Shown here piece by piece: positions 12,320 through 25,073 of a DNA stretch of 64,000 nucleotides (positions within the stretch are counted from its first letter, which is position 1; each line of letters opens with the position of its first letter). The notes beneath the pieces are model-generated. The model did not search any database. It worked only from the letters and a program-made list of their open reading frames with translations, and was not told the DNA's origin. The position numbers and the translations under genes are program-made. Source of the DNA: Trichoderma breve (lineage: Eukaryota; Ascomycota; Sordariomycetes; Hypocreales; Hypocreaceae); the NCBI RefSeq assembly GCF_028502605.1, contig NC_079234.1, positions 3,038,001-3,102,000 of the forward strand, given 5' to 3'.

Positions 12320-14440
12320 TTAGGTACCGGGAACTGGAAGGACAGGGTACAGAGGGTTGCTCTCCTTGGACATGGGGCGCTCGTTGGCAAGCGGGCTCCT
12401 GGATTTGCCTTCGAGGTCCATGGCATCAACATCCTTGCGGATCTTGCTAACGCTAGGATACTCCTCTTCGTAGTCACCGCGCTTGAGGCGCCCTTGGACA
12501 TACTCACGAAGAGCCTCAATCACCCGCATGTTATCTACCCATCGCTCGTACTGCTCCTCTTTTTCGCGGGTACCGTCACTGACGTCTGATGATTCCGAGG
12601 AGGGAGATCCAATTGATTGGGTAGATTCGCTGGCCTTGGGAGTGACTGCGCCGGTGGGCTCCTCGACAGATCGTGGCGGTGCGCCGCGAGCTCTCTGGAG
12701 CATGCCACCCGAGTATCGGCGACGCTCGCCCGCGTCAAAGCTAGGGCCCAGCGTTGCCGTGGTGGACTGTCCGAATCCCTGGCTAACGGCTGGCAGGCTA
12801 GTGGGAAGGCTGGGATACATGATGGACGAAGCAGTCGAGCTGTGGCGGGACTGTGGTGAAAATCCCGAGGAGGCTGAGGGGCTTGGGGAATGACCAGAAG
12901 TATATGACATGGCGCTGGACGGTGGTGTCACTGCAGGGGTGCCGGTAGATGAAATGGCCGTTAGAGGGGATGCCATACTTGCTGCTGAGACAGGCTGGTG
13001 GTAGCCATCAGCACCAACGTGCATAGCATCTGGGCCGCGGTGAAGCGTAGTTGGCGACGGTGTGCTGCGGTATCCGGCGAATTGGCCGTCATGGGGGTGC
13101 ATTCCTGTGGTCATTTGAGGGGCGGTCTCGTACACAGTGTTTTGCATCTGCCCTAGCATCTGGTCGAGCTGAATTAGGTCTTTCTGCGACCTCGCATTGG
13201 GCATGGGTAGATAATACTGCTGGGCCAAGGGATTCTGAGTAGGCGCGGGCGCAGGCGCAGCGTGGACCACGCCGTGACCTACAGCATGACCAGCCGGCTG
13301 GGGAAAGTAAGATTCGGTGGCGGCCATGGGTCCGCTGGGGATAGACAGGGCATTGTGAAGAGGGAGCAGGGAACGTCCGATCTGAGCATAGGAAGTCGGG
13401 TCGATCTGGCGACGCTTGACGTTGCCAAAGAAATCGTCCACCATCTCATGAGTATGAGTGCGCTTGCGGTCATAGCTCGCAGCGTAGCCAATGTGCTCAG
13501 AGCGGGGTGCCGTGTTGACATGCTGCTGGTTGAAGTAGAGACCATAGTTGGTCGACGGCTGAGGAGCATAATAGCCGCCAGCATGTGGTTGAGGGAAGCC
13601 GGTGACGGGGCTTCGCATCTGCCCGTTGTGGTCATAATAGCTAGGGGCTAAGAGGGTCTGAGTTAGTGCCGATGAAACGTCGAAACAGTGAAACAAAGTT
13701 GTAGAATACTCACGTTTGGGAGCTTGTGGTCTGTAGTTCATGCCTGGCTGGTTATCCTGGCCAGGTCGGGAGAGAACCGAGTCATCGGCATGGGTCTAGG
13801 AGAGTGAGTAAGTCAACTAGAACTCGACCATCGCCAACATGGGGAATAAGTACCTTGACGTGCTTCTTCAAGTCCTGAGGTCTCTTGAAAGACTTGCCAC
13901 AGAACTCGCACTTGTGAGGCTTGAGAGGGACGTGAACACGGATGTGAGAAGTGATGTGATCACGCTTTACAGTGGTGGTGCGACAAGAGTTCCATTGGCA
14001 GGTGAGGCTCAGGTTGTTTGTGCTCTTGCGACCAACATGACGCTCACAAATGTGTTCCTGCACGAAAGACCTGGTTAGCATCATCCACGCATAAGGAAGT
14101 GTAAAGTAAGTAAGCTCAGGCTGGGCTAGACCATCTCCATGTCTGCTACCAAGCTATCATCCATCCATCTATCAATCGATCAATCACTTACATAGAGCGT
14201 CTCGGCGTTGGTAAACTTCAGGCCGCACTGGTTCCAGCGGCAGACGAGCTGCCGGGGCGCATCCACGGCGTCACCAAGCGACGGCGACACCTGCGCGTTG
14301 GACGAGGCACTGCTGGCGTTGTTGCCGGTGCTGGTGCTGCCATTGGGGCTCGTGGTGGACGAGGCATCAGTTGGTGAGGCGGATTTGTGATCATGGCTGG
14401 GCGACAGAGCCGACGCCTGGTCGGGGACTTGGGCCGACAT
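12320..14440 (-). CDS. pacC: PacC/Rim101 pH-responsive zinc-finger transcription factor
   Basis: Master regulator of gene expression in response to ambient alkaline pH. Four exons on the minus strand: 14192-14440, 13854-14057, 13714-13795, 12320-13647; 620 residues. Three C2H2 fingers are complete: Cys67/72-His85/90, Cys103/108-His121/125, Cys133/136-His149/153. The first finger is split by intron 1 after Tyr83. Downstream come the family's basic stretch and [20 protein letters not shown]. Two YPxL motifs, at 456 ([13 protein letters not shown], in the place of the signalling-protease box) and 612 (YPVLPVPGT at the C-terminus), match the PalA-binding motifs of Aspergillus PacC. The protein should therefore be held closed and clipped by the Pal pathway at alkaline pH, as established for the family. 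Residues 1-60 are Ser/Thr-rich. The upstream DNA carries at least nine GCCAAG hexamers, suggesting autoregulation. Confidence 0.96.
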
Positions 14441-14509
14441 TGTCGGGGGGCTTGTTGGTGGTGGGGCAGCAGAAAAGTCAACCAGAGGTGCCGCGATCTT
14501 CGGGGAGGG

Positions 14510-14515
14510 GCCAAG
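14510..14515 (+). promoter_or_regulatory. Proximal GCCAAG (PacC consensus) site
   Basis: One exact GCCAAG hexamer 70 bp upstream of the pacC start codon. The PacC consensus GCCARG is established; use of this copy is inference. Confidence 0.5.
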
Positions 14516-14784
14516 AGGCGCTTTGGGCGCAGTAGCAGTAAAATTTCAGAAGGGGAGATGCAGATGCAGATTCGGGATGCGCAACAACGGCGGGCGGTTG
14601 CAGGACGTTTTTATCTCGAAAGGCGAACGCTGGAATTTCTGGGGGATACGGGATGCCGGGATATGAAATATGGGATTATGATGGACGCAAGTTCCGGGGG
14701 AAAAGACTCGCGCCTCTGGTCGAGGCTTTCTGGGGGCAGAGGCTCCCTTTACATCGACACAAAGGCCTGGGCAGGCGCGAGAGG

Positions 14785-14823
14785 GCCAAGCGGAAATTCT
14801 TGGCGTTCTTGGCATTTCTTGGC
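14785..14823. promoter_or_regulatory. Cluster A of four PacC-type hexamers upstream of pacC
   Basis: GCCAAG at 14785-14790 (+) and its complement CTTGGC at 14799-14804, 14808-14813 and 14818-14823. The last three start 9 and 10 bp apart, close to one DNA helical turn, so bound proteins would face the same side. The cluster lies 345-383 bp before the pacC start codon. Confidence 0.65.
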
Positions 14824-14957
14824 GTTGCTGGGCTAGCGGGTTCGGATGGAGGGGGACCTGGGGCAACTTATTCGGTAGGCGAGATTTGCTCCAAATTAAA
14901 AGTCTCTTACAGGTAACCACTAGCAGTCCAGCCCACCGGAGAGCAGCGGCGCATACG

Positions 14958-14991
14958 ATGCCAAGAAATGCCAAGACTTGGCATCCTTGGC
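14958..14991. promoter_or_regulatory. Cluster B: palindromic PacC-type array upstream of pacC
   Basis: GCCAAG at 14960-14965 and 14970-14975, then CTTGGC at 14977-14982 and 14986-14991. The inner pair forms a perfect palindrome, ATGCCAAG-A-CTTGGCAT (14968-14984). The outer pair adds a further half-site on each side. It lies 520-551 bp before the pacC start codon. Such density strongly suggests PacC binding to its own promoter. Confidence 0.65.
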
Positions 14992-17900
14992 GCGGTGCCC
15001 ACCCAGCGCTCTCGATTGGCCTCGTGGCCCTCGCCAGCGTCGCTCTGGTCGCAGTTGCTGTCGCTGTGGCCGCTCACTCCGACCTTTTGTGTAAATCGAT
15101 TCGAGCCATGGCACATGTCTGTCAGTGTCCAATTCTTTTTCTTCTCCCTCTCTCTACTATCTCCTGGTTCCCGTCGGTTTAATCTCGCCCTCGCGCGTTT
15201 ACGGAGAGGCAGTGCTACTGTACTTTGCTTTGTGCCGTCATGCTATCATGCGTGATACAGAACTGCTGCTCCTACTAATACGGGTACTGTACAGTAAACG
15301 TTGGATGGGTGCATGTATCCATATCCATACAGGTACGAGTATATGGTGGCACCTATGCTGCAGGTACCTCGTATGTATGGAGATGGAAAGCATCAAGTGG
15401 AAATAGGGACCGCCGGTTCAGACGGCATAGACAAGACGGGACGAACCTCATTTTGTCAGACATGATGGAAATGACAACATCCAAACCAACGGATAGCAGC
15501 AGCAACAACCCGCGAATTGCCTCGATATCTAGCGGTTACGCGGCCTAACGAAGCAAACAAGCGGTGCTTTTTCCCCCCCGTACGGAGTAATTTGCACCAA
15601 GTACGAAATGTTTGGAAACAGGTACGAAATCGTATGCGGAGTCTGGTCCTCCGTCTTATCAGATGTGCTCCTTTACGGCAATACCTGCTCAGCACCTATA
15701 CCCGCAGGTCTCACCACGCTTCAATTTGCTTTGGCCGTGGCAAATCTATATCTTTTAGCTTGTTCATTTACCTCAACGGTTGAGCTTGTCGTTTCCAAAC
15801 AACAGGCCATGTGCGGATGACATGACACGCCCATGGACATGGCAGCTGATGGAGGGATGGGCTGTATACCTGTCGATGTATGTAAGAGTATGCTCGCCAA
15901 GTCGGAACAACATTATGCATATCTCGAGACGCCTGAATCAAGCTTTCCGCCGCATTAGAGACAAAGCCAAGTGCGCCGAGACGACACTAGCCTGTCATGT
16001 TCCCCAAATCAAACTCTAGCGCCCCGTTTGGCGTCTGAGCACCGCGTCAGCGCCTCTCCCTTCAGCCAGGTCGCGTGCAAGGGACCAGCAGCGAGAAGGT
16101 TGAAGATTGATAGGTAATAAAGCCGCTAGCCTGCTGCACGCACAGCTCTCGCGTGTACCGAATACCGAAAGCCTTGATCGACAACGGCTCGTTCCTTGGG
16201 TCTCGGTTCAGCTCGTCGGGACATGTGCTCGTACGGAGTGCTGAACTTGCCTCCGGTATCATTGCTTGCATCGCTCCAAGTCACCTCGAGTAGCATCGCT
16301 GGACGATTGAGGCATGGCCTGAGTTGGGGTGGCTCGGTGGACTAGGGGTCATTTGCAATGGGGGACGGAAACCGGTGCCAAATTGCGATCTGACTTTGAC
16401 TCGCTCGCAATCGATTGACTACGGCAGAGTGCAAACGTGGCCCAGCTCCTTTATTGGCGGCCTGACGGACCCAGAGAACTCCGACCAATCCCGATAGCCA
16501 GGTAACGTTCGGCTATATACATATACGCTCTCTCTGGATTCCGTGGCTATAGTACGCTCATTACCAGTACGAGTATTACCAGCTTTCGTTATTATTACCA
16601 TCATTTCTCACATCCATAGAATTACACCAGCTGTTGTTGGTACATGAATGGATCCTCCTCGGTGGTTCCAAGTGCTAATTGATCGCATCTTGGGGTTTTT
16701 CTTTGTGTCCTGTTGACCCCCCTTTCCTGATTGAGCAATCCGTGCAGCCGGTCACTGGTACAGGACCCTGGCCCGGCGCCTGTGCCTGGCTAATTGTACG
16801 CAGTACCCCATACTCGTACCTGATGCTGATGCTGCTTGATGTCTGCCCGGGAATCTACTACCTAATACAGCTGTATCTGACACATGGATGCTGGAAACCA
16901 TCAGATTGACCCGATACCATGGACTAGGAAGGAGGTCTATGTCAATTCGATGCTGGACAGGGTCTACCTCACTTTGGTAGTACCCCGTAGATATCGCCGA
17001 ATATTGTTGCTTTTGCATCACTTCATCACTGTTTCCGATTCCGTTCTGGCCATTCTCCTCGCCTATATTCAACAACCAAACTACCAGCAGCTCATCTAAC
17101 CCTGCAGTTTAATCTCATACTTGGAACACACATACATAGGCACCCTCGAGCATTCACACACAACTGATTGTTGACATCTCTTCTTCCCATCTTTGCACGT
17201 ATATCCTCGCACATGTTGACCCCTCCTCGGTAAACCAAAAAGGCCGTTCCCATCAAAACGACTCCATATTCCCCCTATCGCCAAGACAAGCCATTCCAGC
17301 TGGGCACAACCCACTGCTCCGTAATACCAAGAAACATTGCCACTTTGCCAAGGAGCCGCCACCTGCTCCTACTTTCTTCAATGACACACTTACATTGTCC
17401 CCTACACACACCTTTCTCCGAGGATGGTGGCAGTGCATCGAACCTAAAAAATGAGAAGAGAAAAGATCCCTTGTCTTTTGACAATTCCGAGGTTGTTCAT
17501 TACTCATTTTCTTAGTCATGGCGGAGGTTCGAGTGAAGGCCAGATTTCAACATAGGCGCATTCTTATAGCAGGCGGTATTCCACGAATCCTTTCTTCATA
17601 GGATCGAAGATTTCGAATGGAATGGAAGAAAGGCCAAAGGGCCAAGCAATTCGGAAGGATTCCGTATTACTACTACTCCTGTATCTGTACTACCATCACC
17701 TAACAACAACAACAGCAAGTCGACCTTTCGCGTCCCGCGTATTATCCCGCGATAAACCCTCACCCTCTCAACCACCAGCCTCAAATCCGCACATTTATTA
17801 TCCCGCGTCAAACCAGGAGCGTTCCCTCCGTCCCATCACATCAGAAAGGCCAACTATCTCGTCAAAAAAGACAATGTCTTGACACCAGCCCTTCCGGGCG

Positions 17901-19888
17901 TAACGCAATTATTCGCCAAGGCTCCGTTATCTAATCATCCATCCATCCATCCATCTTGCTCATTTCTTACTTGCACGGAATCTTTTAAGCTTACATGTGC
18001 AATCCTTGAAGGTAATCTCGGATTCTTGTTGTTCTTTTCTTCTTTTCTTTTCTCCAAAAGTGACAAACTGTCATCTTCCTTTCCCCTCGTGTCTCCCGCA
18101 TAAGCCTACGGCTGTGTTTTAAACCCATCATGTCCGCACGCAAAACATCAATCAAAAACACCCACACAAAGTCGAACAATACCCATCACCCATCATATTC
18201 CATTTTCCTCTCCTCAACAGCATCTCCTATATATGCAACACCATATCATGCCATCACATCGTGTAAACCTCTCCCTACACACCTACACTCAACATGTCCT
18301 TTCCCCAAAGTTTCCTCTTAGGACCCCTCCTCGGCTCTCGCATCTGATCGACAACCTTCTTCCCTCCTCCCCCTTCGTTGATCTTCATCTGCATTCCCTG
18401 CTCCGTACGTAAATCGTAGCCCCATCTGCGCTGACAACTCAGAGAGCGTCGTCTAGCATCTTGCCAGCAAACCTTTTTGCCTATTCAGCCCAGCTCCCTG
18501 CAGAAGCGTCACGCTATTGCCTTTGTGCCTCTACTAGCCGGCATTGCATTGTGTGCTGCATGTACGAGCAGCAATAGTCCCGGGCAGTGAAACCATCTTG
18601 ACATGCACAACCAACATCATCAAGTCAATTATCAATCACAAGCACGTCACTGGATGCCACAGAAATTCCAAAACTTGAGGAAATGGTCAATACTTCCATT
18701 CTATAAAATCGAGTCCCACAATGAGACCGGAAGCTAGGTACCCATCTGGCTATGCCAGTCCTCGGTTAATATTGATTTTTTTTCTTTGTTTCCCTCATTG
18801 AGATATATCCTTCTCTTTGAGGGGCTCTGTAAAGAGACAAGCATCAGAAGCCACGTCACCTCTGTTGTTCCCCCTCACTTCCTCTTTTTTTCAGCTTTGC
18901 GCATTTGTGACCTCTTTCTCCACGTAAATCCAACACCCAGTCCTTCTCCGTCATGATGCCATTCCCATTTCTATAAAGCCAACCAATCCCCTCTCCTCTT
19001 GTGCAATATCAAGCAAGGGAGTGTGAAAAAAATAAGATAAAATAAAAAGCAACTGAAGTGGAGAATTGTTGCATCTCGAGCCTGAAGTGCCGCCATTGGG
19101 CAGCCATGGCAGATTGGAAATTTCTTCCGCGAGTGGTGTTGAAGAGCCAAGCGCTTTCGGAAAGCGCCGTATTATTAAGTTTTTTTCATTTCAAAAAATG
19201 TGTATGTGCAAGAAAAATGCCCTGCCCGTTATAGGAAAAGATGAAATGGAAAAAGGGGGCAAGTCATCCCATCAAGGGAAGACCCAAAAAGTTTTCGTCG
19301 TGAGACGAGGGTATAAGAGTTCTCCGGTATGCGGGTTGTGCCACAAAGCAGTAAGGACACTGCTCTCCGACATGCATGACGGGCATTAGTTGCCAAAATC
19401 CAGGCAGAAAACATCCCAATAGCGAGTGCTGGTGGTGACTCGGATCAGTGTGTCCGTTTCTCTCCTCTTTTGAAGAGTCCCATCGAAAGCCGATATAGGC
19501 TAGGGCCGCAGTGAGGTATGCGAGCCGCCCAAGGCTCGTCTCCATCTAGGCAGATGGAAAAGAGTGGTGATCCTCCCCTCAGTTTGGAGGGGAAGATGAG
19601 GGGCCAAAACGCAAAAACAGAAACATGCCGCGTGCGGAGTATCGAAAGTAAAAGGGTCCAAAACAATAACATCAATGCGTGCAGAACAACCGTGTCGTCA
19701 TGAGCATGAAAGGGTTTGATCCGGGACGCCGCCCCGGGCATTGCGTGACACGTATTCCATGGTCCAGCCAACCAGCCCACCCAGAACCGAGTGAAAACCC
19801 TCCCACCGTGGGAACCCAAAAAGAAGCAAGCCGCGCCCAACCAATTAAAAATAGGAAAAAAAAGCAAACGCCGTGCATGCAGTTGGTA
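14992..19888. other. Long gene-free spacer upstream of pacC
   Basis: With the PacC clusters, 5.4 kb separate the pacC start from the Stb3 stop. I see no gene: open frames are below 150 codons, mostly basic or low-complexity, and lack family motifs or convincing splice chains. It holds TACGAGTA-type motifs (15334, 16568, 16811), TACTCCGTA-type (15581), a CATC microsatellite near 17935-17955, and pyrimidine-rich stretches. An untranslated leader with introns or a long noncoding RNA cannot be excluded from sequence. Confidence 0.5.
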
Positions 19889-20956
19889 TTATACAGAACC
19901 TAGTCGAAGAAGGGCTTCGACAGCTTCGCGCTCCTGAGCGTCCGAGGGACCAGGGAACGCAGAATAGTCAATCTTGACTTGTGGTGGATGCGCCACACCT
20001 CCAAAGGTGGAAGGCAGCGTGCGCATCCCGCCAGCGTAAGTGTTGGAGGACAGGCCGGACTCGAAGGCTGCGGCCATGTTTGGGTATGAGTCGGCCCGCA
20101 GAGCGGCGGCTCCGACGGCGGCCCAGTCTTCGTCGTCCGTCACATCCTCCGGGTCATCATTCATAGCGACATCATCGTCAGGGGCCTCGGAGCAGGAAGC
20201 CGACGCAGAGTCATCATCCATGGACATCTTATCGGCCTCGTGCTCCATCATGGAGATGTCATAGAGGTCGTCGTGGGAGAAGTGCACCGAATCCCCGCCG
20301 TTGGACCCGGCCATGTTCAGCCTCGCCCTGCTCAGGCTCAAGCCCCGGCCGCTGACCCTAGAGATTGGGATTCCAGCGGTGTACGAGGATGGGCCGCTGG
20401 GCGGAGTTGCTTGACGGTGTCGGGCAGCCTGTCCCCGTCGGCGCGCATCCCATCTTCCCCAACCCACTTTCTCGAAGACGACGTCCCCATCGACACCGCG
20501 ACCTTCGCCACCACGTCCTTCCAACGCACCAACAACCACCCTGCGCGCCTTGGTCGGCGGGATGCCGGAAAATCCAGGAACTGACGTGGTAAGGTATCCC
20601 ATGATGTGGCGGATGGCCAGCGGTCCGTGGTTTAGCAGAATCTCGGGCAGGTGGTATTTAGCCAGCATGGAGCTGGTGATGGCGCCTGCAGACTCGAGCG
20701 CCGGGGACAGCGACCTTCCGCTGGCGTTGTCGTGAAGATCCAAGTCAGAGTCGATAGGGTCGAGCCTGGCCTTCTGAAGCTGGGCCTTGAGGCCATGGGC
20801 CGGCAAGGAGGGAGAGATGGAGTTTGGAGGGGTCGGGAGGTCCCGAGATCGTGTCACAGTCATCGCAGGATCACTCCGAGCCGCTACAGCAGTTAAGTTG
20901 TCTCGGCTCAAGGAGGCCTGGGGGATATCACGGGCAGCAGTCGCCAAAGAAGCCAT
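19889..20956 (-). CDS. STB3: Stb3-like Sin3-binding protein
   Basis: Single exon, 355 residues. The region 88-150 (AITSSMLAKYHLPEILLNHG then IRHIMGYLTTSVPGFSGI and PPTKARRVVVGALEGRGG) is the conserved fungal Sin3-binding Stb3 domain. In yeast Stb3 binds ribosomal-RNA-processing elements upstream of growth genes and recruits the Sin3-Rpd3 deacetylase, linking nutrient signalling to ribosome synthesis. Filamentous relatives share the domain, so a nuclear repressor role is inferred here. The N-terminus contains a DLPTPPNSISP segment with possible phosphorylation sites. The C-terminal part has an acidic tract (about residues 238-280, rich in Asp, Ser and Met) and ends with SDAQEREAVEALLRLGSV, which looks like an amphipathic helix. 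No intron is needed. It stands alone between 5.4 kb and 4.1 kb of gene-free DNA. Confidence 0.88.
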   Translation of the reverse strand: MASLATAARDIPQASLSRDNLTAVAARSDPAMTVTRSRDLPTPPNSISPSLPAHGLKAQLQKARLDPIDSDLDLHDNASGRSLSPALESAGAITSSMLAKYHLPEILLNHGPLAIRHIMGYLTTSVPGFSGIPPTKARRVVVGALEGRGGEGRGVDGDVVFEKVGWGRWDARRRGQAARHRQATPPSGPSSYTAGIPISRVSGRGLSLSRARLNMAGSNGGDSVHFSHDDLYDISMMEHEADKMSMDDDSASASCSEAPDDDVAMNDDPEDVTDDEDWAAVGAAALRADSYPNMAAAFESGLSSNTYAGGMRTLPSTFGGVAHPPQVKIDYSAFPGPSDAQEREAVEALLRLGSV

Positions 20957-23900
20957 TGTTTTCTTTCTCTTTTACCGGGATTTGCAAATGCTTGGGAGCT
21001 AAGTCTGCGGCAAGGGAGGCGACTCGGTCAGTATATGTACTTTTTTTGGTTTTTCGCCCGGCGCACGCGAAACAAGGAAGAAGAAGGCAAAAAAGAAAAC
21101 AAAAGAAAAACGCATGCATGCAAGCAAGCAAGAGGCGGTGATGCTCGAGCAGCGGTAATGCAAGTTTTGCTGGCAAAGGGGGTTGAGTCACTGGCCAGGG
21201 GTGCCTGCGGAGTACGTACCAAAAGGAGCAAACCAGTGACAGACAGCCTGGCAAAACAAAGGCGATGTTGGAAAGAAGAGAAAAGGGCTTCGGTGGCAGG
21301 GCTGGCGCGACGATCGAGACTGTGACAGATGATTCCCGATGTGAATCGTTTGCACGGTTTTGCGTTGTTGTGATTGCTTTGAGGAAGAAAGGGAGAAGGA
21401 AAAGGATTGGAAGGGTGCGACTGAAGCGATTATGAAGGCCGTGTGTACGAGTCTGAGTACATGCGCAGGCACGAGATACAAGGCGCGACTGCTAGCCGCA
21501 CGCCCCAGATGCTTGCAGCCTTCTAAAACCCAAGCCGGGCGCCCCCAGGGAAGAAAAACGGGCCCACTGTGCGCTGGAACCGTTTAGAGGTTTAGAGGCT
21601 TTAGAGGGGAGGGGCGTGGCTGCAGCGCGTCGCCGGGCGGGCTCCAGGTACCTGGCAGTACTCCTTTGTACCTCAGCCCGTCCCATGACTTGGGATTTGG
21701 CCATCCATGCCTTGTAATTGCATGGACGTTTTTGGAAGCACCAACTTGCAGCCCAAGATAAGATGAGATCAAGGCGGCAATGATTAAGAGACGCTCGTTT
21801 GACGCAAGTCGGTGATGAGGTGAAAAATTGTCGGCCACCACTCAAATACTGTATATGGCGAACAGCGATTTGGTTCGTTGGTTATACATAGTGCATGAGC
21901 CAGCCCCAGCTTCTAAATGCTGATACGCTCCGCGGCACGGCGTCCCGGAGCCCAATGCGACCACCAGCTAAGGCAAGGTAATGATTTGGCGTCGATTTGA
22001 GGAGGAGCAGTGCGTGGTCAAGCGAGAGGGCAGAAACGGGGGCTTTGACGAGTGCTTGGGTCGGGGCATTTCGTATCAGCAAGTCGAGCCCAACCGGTGT
22101 AGATGCTTCGTACTGTATACTCGTACGTGGGAAATCACCCAGGGCTTGACACTCAAGAGGCGCATGTATTACGCCAAAGGCGCTCTTCCGGGCATTAAAG
22201 TATTTCCCGAATTAAGGCAGACCCTTTGTACTGATAAAATGGCTGATTAAACTTCAATCACTGTCGCATTCCCAATTCCATATCGGTTGGCGCAGCGACA
22301 CCGGAGACGGACCCCAGTACTTTGGTGATACCTCTCACCCGCCGACTTACTCTGCCAGTTGACTCGAGCTGACTGTCCCTCATCTTCTCCTGCATCGCTA
22401 AAGCACCTGGCAGGGCTCCTCGGTTCATGTATTTCGTACATGCGAATTCACACACCATGAGCTCGAGTCGCCAACCCGACTAACGTGGGCAACGAGTAAG
22501 TCGCAGCTAGCAAAACCCGCGCGCACAACCGCGAGTCTCTAACATGAGCCTATCACTGAGACTCGGGAGCGGGGATAGTCGGAGCATTTCGGCCACGGGC
22601 TGGACAACGTGCAAGCAGGCGTCTCTCCAGGCTGTCGTCGACGGCTTCCATGGCCCCATCTTGGCCCGAGTCTGGGGAACCAGCTAGCGCGCACATTCAT
22701 CGCGGGCTGGCTCTTATTCGACGGGAGTTGTGGTCCTCGTACAAACACCTGGCTTGACCCGTCCGACGATGCGAGGCCTTTATGCCTCGGAAAGGGGTAA
22801 TTCGAGCTGCTTCTGGCTCGGCATTTGTCGTTGGTTTCTGTTTAGTTTGTTTAGGGGGCACAAACGAGGGCCACAGACAAAATCCATGAGACGTAACAAA
22901 AACGTATTGTCATGTCATGTCATAGACAAGTACATATCGCCAAGTACGAGCCATATACAGACAGGTAGGTGGTAGTTTTGCCTGTGCCCTTGCTCCCGGT
23001 ATTACTTCCTACTATTCCCAGGAGATAGCAGTAGACCCCGCCGCAGTGTATGGATATTGCCTGCTTCAACCAACCTGCGCTTTACATGGTGGTATACGAA
23101 GTCTTATGGCAATGCCACCTTGCACGTCAGCAGGCAACGTCATTGTAGCTGGGCTTTACCATGCGATCCATCTGACACTCATCTCGTGCACAGAACAAAG
23201 AAACCAAGCCCTGATTCTAGGGCTTTGACGCGGGCGTAGGCGAGGCTTTGCGCCAATTTCCATCGCGATAAGCATCAAACCCCCCCATGGCCATGGCGGG
23301 AAATCGACGTTTGTGCGCGCCATGCTTTTGCGGCATCGCGGCCAACGGCTTCCTTGCTAAAGCGGGGTGTGCCGTTAGTTATCGGACTAGACAATGAGAC
23401 GGTCTGTTCGGCTGCGATAATGAACCGTCTAGTACGGAGCACATGGAGTCCGAGTCCACCTCCCATCTGTCACGATGCTCGAAACCATGGAGAGCCGTGG
23501 GCAGACCCGATTGCCCGACTGGGCAAACACAAAGCCGAACCATCTAGTTTCCCCGCCGGCTTTAGCTTGTGGGCAGAACCGCCCTCTGGGTCTGTCTCAG
23601 CCCTTTGGCGCAAACAGGTTTCTTGCCGCGGGTCTTTGTCTTGTAATATGCAAACACGGCTATGGGAGGCAGAGACAGACATCCGACGTCAAAACGCGCA
23701 TCCGCAGTGTGGTTTGAACGGCCACATTACTGGCTGGCGCCAATGTATGTGATGGCGCGCACTGAAGAATCAAGCGTTCGGCCGGCAGCCAATCGGGGTA
23801 GTCCGACAACGCAGCTGGTCGGATTGATGGATGCCTGTCAATGCCCTGCGAAGGCAATCAGGCGATCCCGATCTTGACACTATCCGCAAAGAAGCAACGT

Positions 23901-25073
23901 TTTGACACTGAATGATCATTCCCTGCATTGGTTCTGCCCGAGTGACCGGCCCAAGCGGGAGCCATTTCTTCAACTTCATCGGAACCTGCGCAAGTATGCT
24001 CTGCGCATGTATCTGCCCGTACCTCCTACATCTGGGTGTACACGAATCCCCATGGGACAATATGCACGCACTTGCAGTAACAGAACTGTTAGTAGGAAAA
24101 CAACACGGCGAACGCAACGGACAAGAAACTACATCCGCCTCCGAATGTTCTGCAAACAGGTAAGCCGCTACTTACTGTATACTTAGACAAAACGGTCCGC
24201 GCTTCTATCTGTAGAGTACGAATAATTGGTACTGTGCAGTTCCTCCAACAGCTCTCAGCGATTCTCTAAAACCAGAACCGTTGAACGCTGTGCAACCGTC
24301 ACGTTGCTCGATAGATAAGCTGATTGGTAACGATTCATTTACCGCGCCTCCATGTGACCCCCCATTTCTCGATTTGGGTGTGTGTGTGAGCGTGTAAGTG
24401 GTTGTTAGTGACAAGCCAAGCGTGTTAATAGTTGATGAGGCGTGTGTGTGTGTCAGCCACGCCGAACATGGACCCGACATTCTCGAAAACGGTTCTATTT
24501 AGCGATAAGAGTCATTTCTGTTCATCTCATCTCATCCCACTTTTTTCTTTGTGCGCTCGAGGCAATATTGTTTTCGAATTTCCGCATAACGAGTGGCTTC
24601 GTTGGTAGTTTGAGGGCTGGAGCCCCAGTGCCCAGACAAAGAGATTTGTGGAGTATTACCCGTGTTGGTTTTCTTTAGTGACGTATTGATGAACAGGTAC
24701 AACGACTTCAGCGATCGGCGGCGACGCTTATTTCTTGCACGCCCCCTTGGATGGGTCCCGCGAGAACCTTGGTAGGTTTAAAGGAGGTAGCTGTGCTCCG
24801 TAATGGGGTTGTTATTTATAGGCTAGTATTAAGGAGCTGAATGACGCGCTCGTGTCGAATCCAGGAAATGAACTATTCATTTTTGTGTGATGATGGTGAC
24901 AGAGAGTAGGGTTTGGTTACCCCGAAGAAAGCGAGATCGGGATTGTAGTGTGCATCGGCGATTGATTAGATCTAGGCTGAGTTGAGCATGTGAGATAACA
25001 CGAGCTAACACCAGCATGATACAGCTGTTATACAAACAGAGAGGAGTACGAAGATGACACGCTTTCAGTCGGG
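20957..25073. other. Long gene-free spacer upstream of Stb3
   Basis: 4.1 kb between the Stb3 start and the TOP3 stop. No gene is supported. It contains a TACTCGTA motif at 22118-22125, GT-rich short repeats near 24374-24460, and many short overlapping open frames on both strands, the longest about 130 codons with no recognisable family. Confidence 0.5.
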
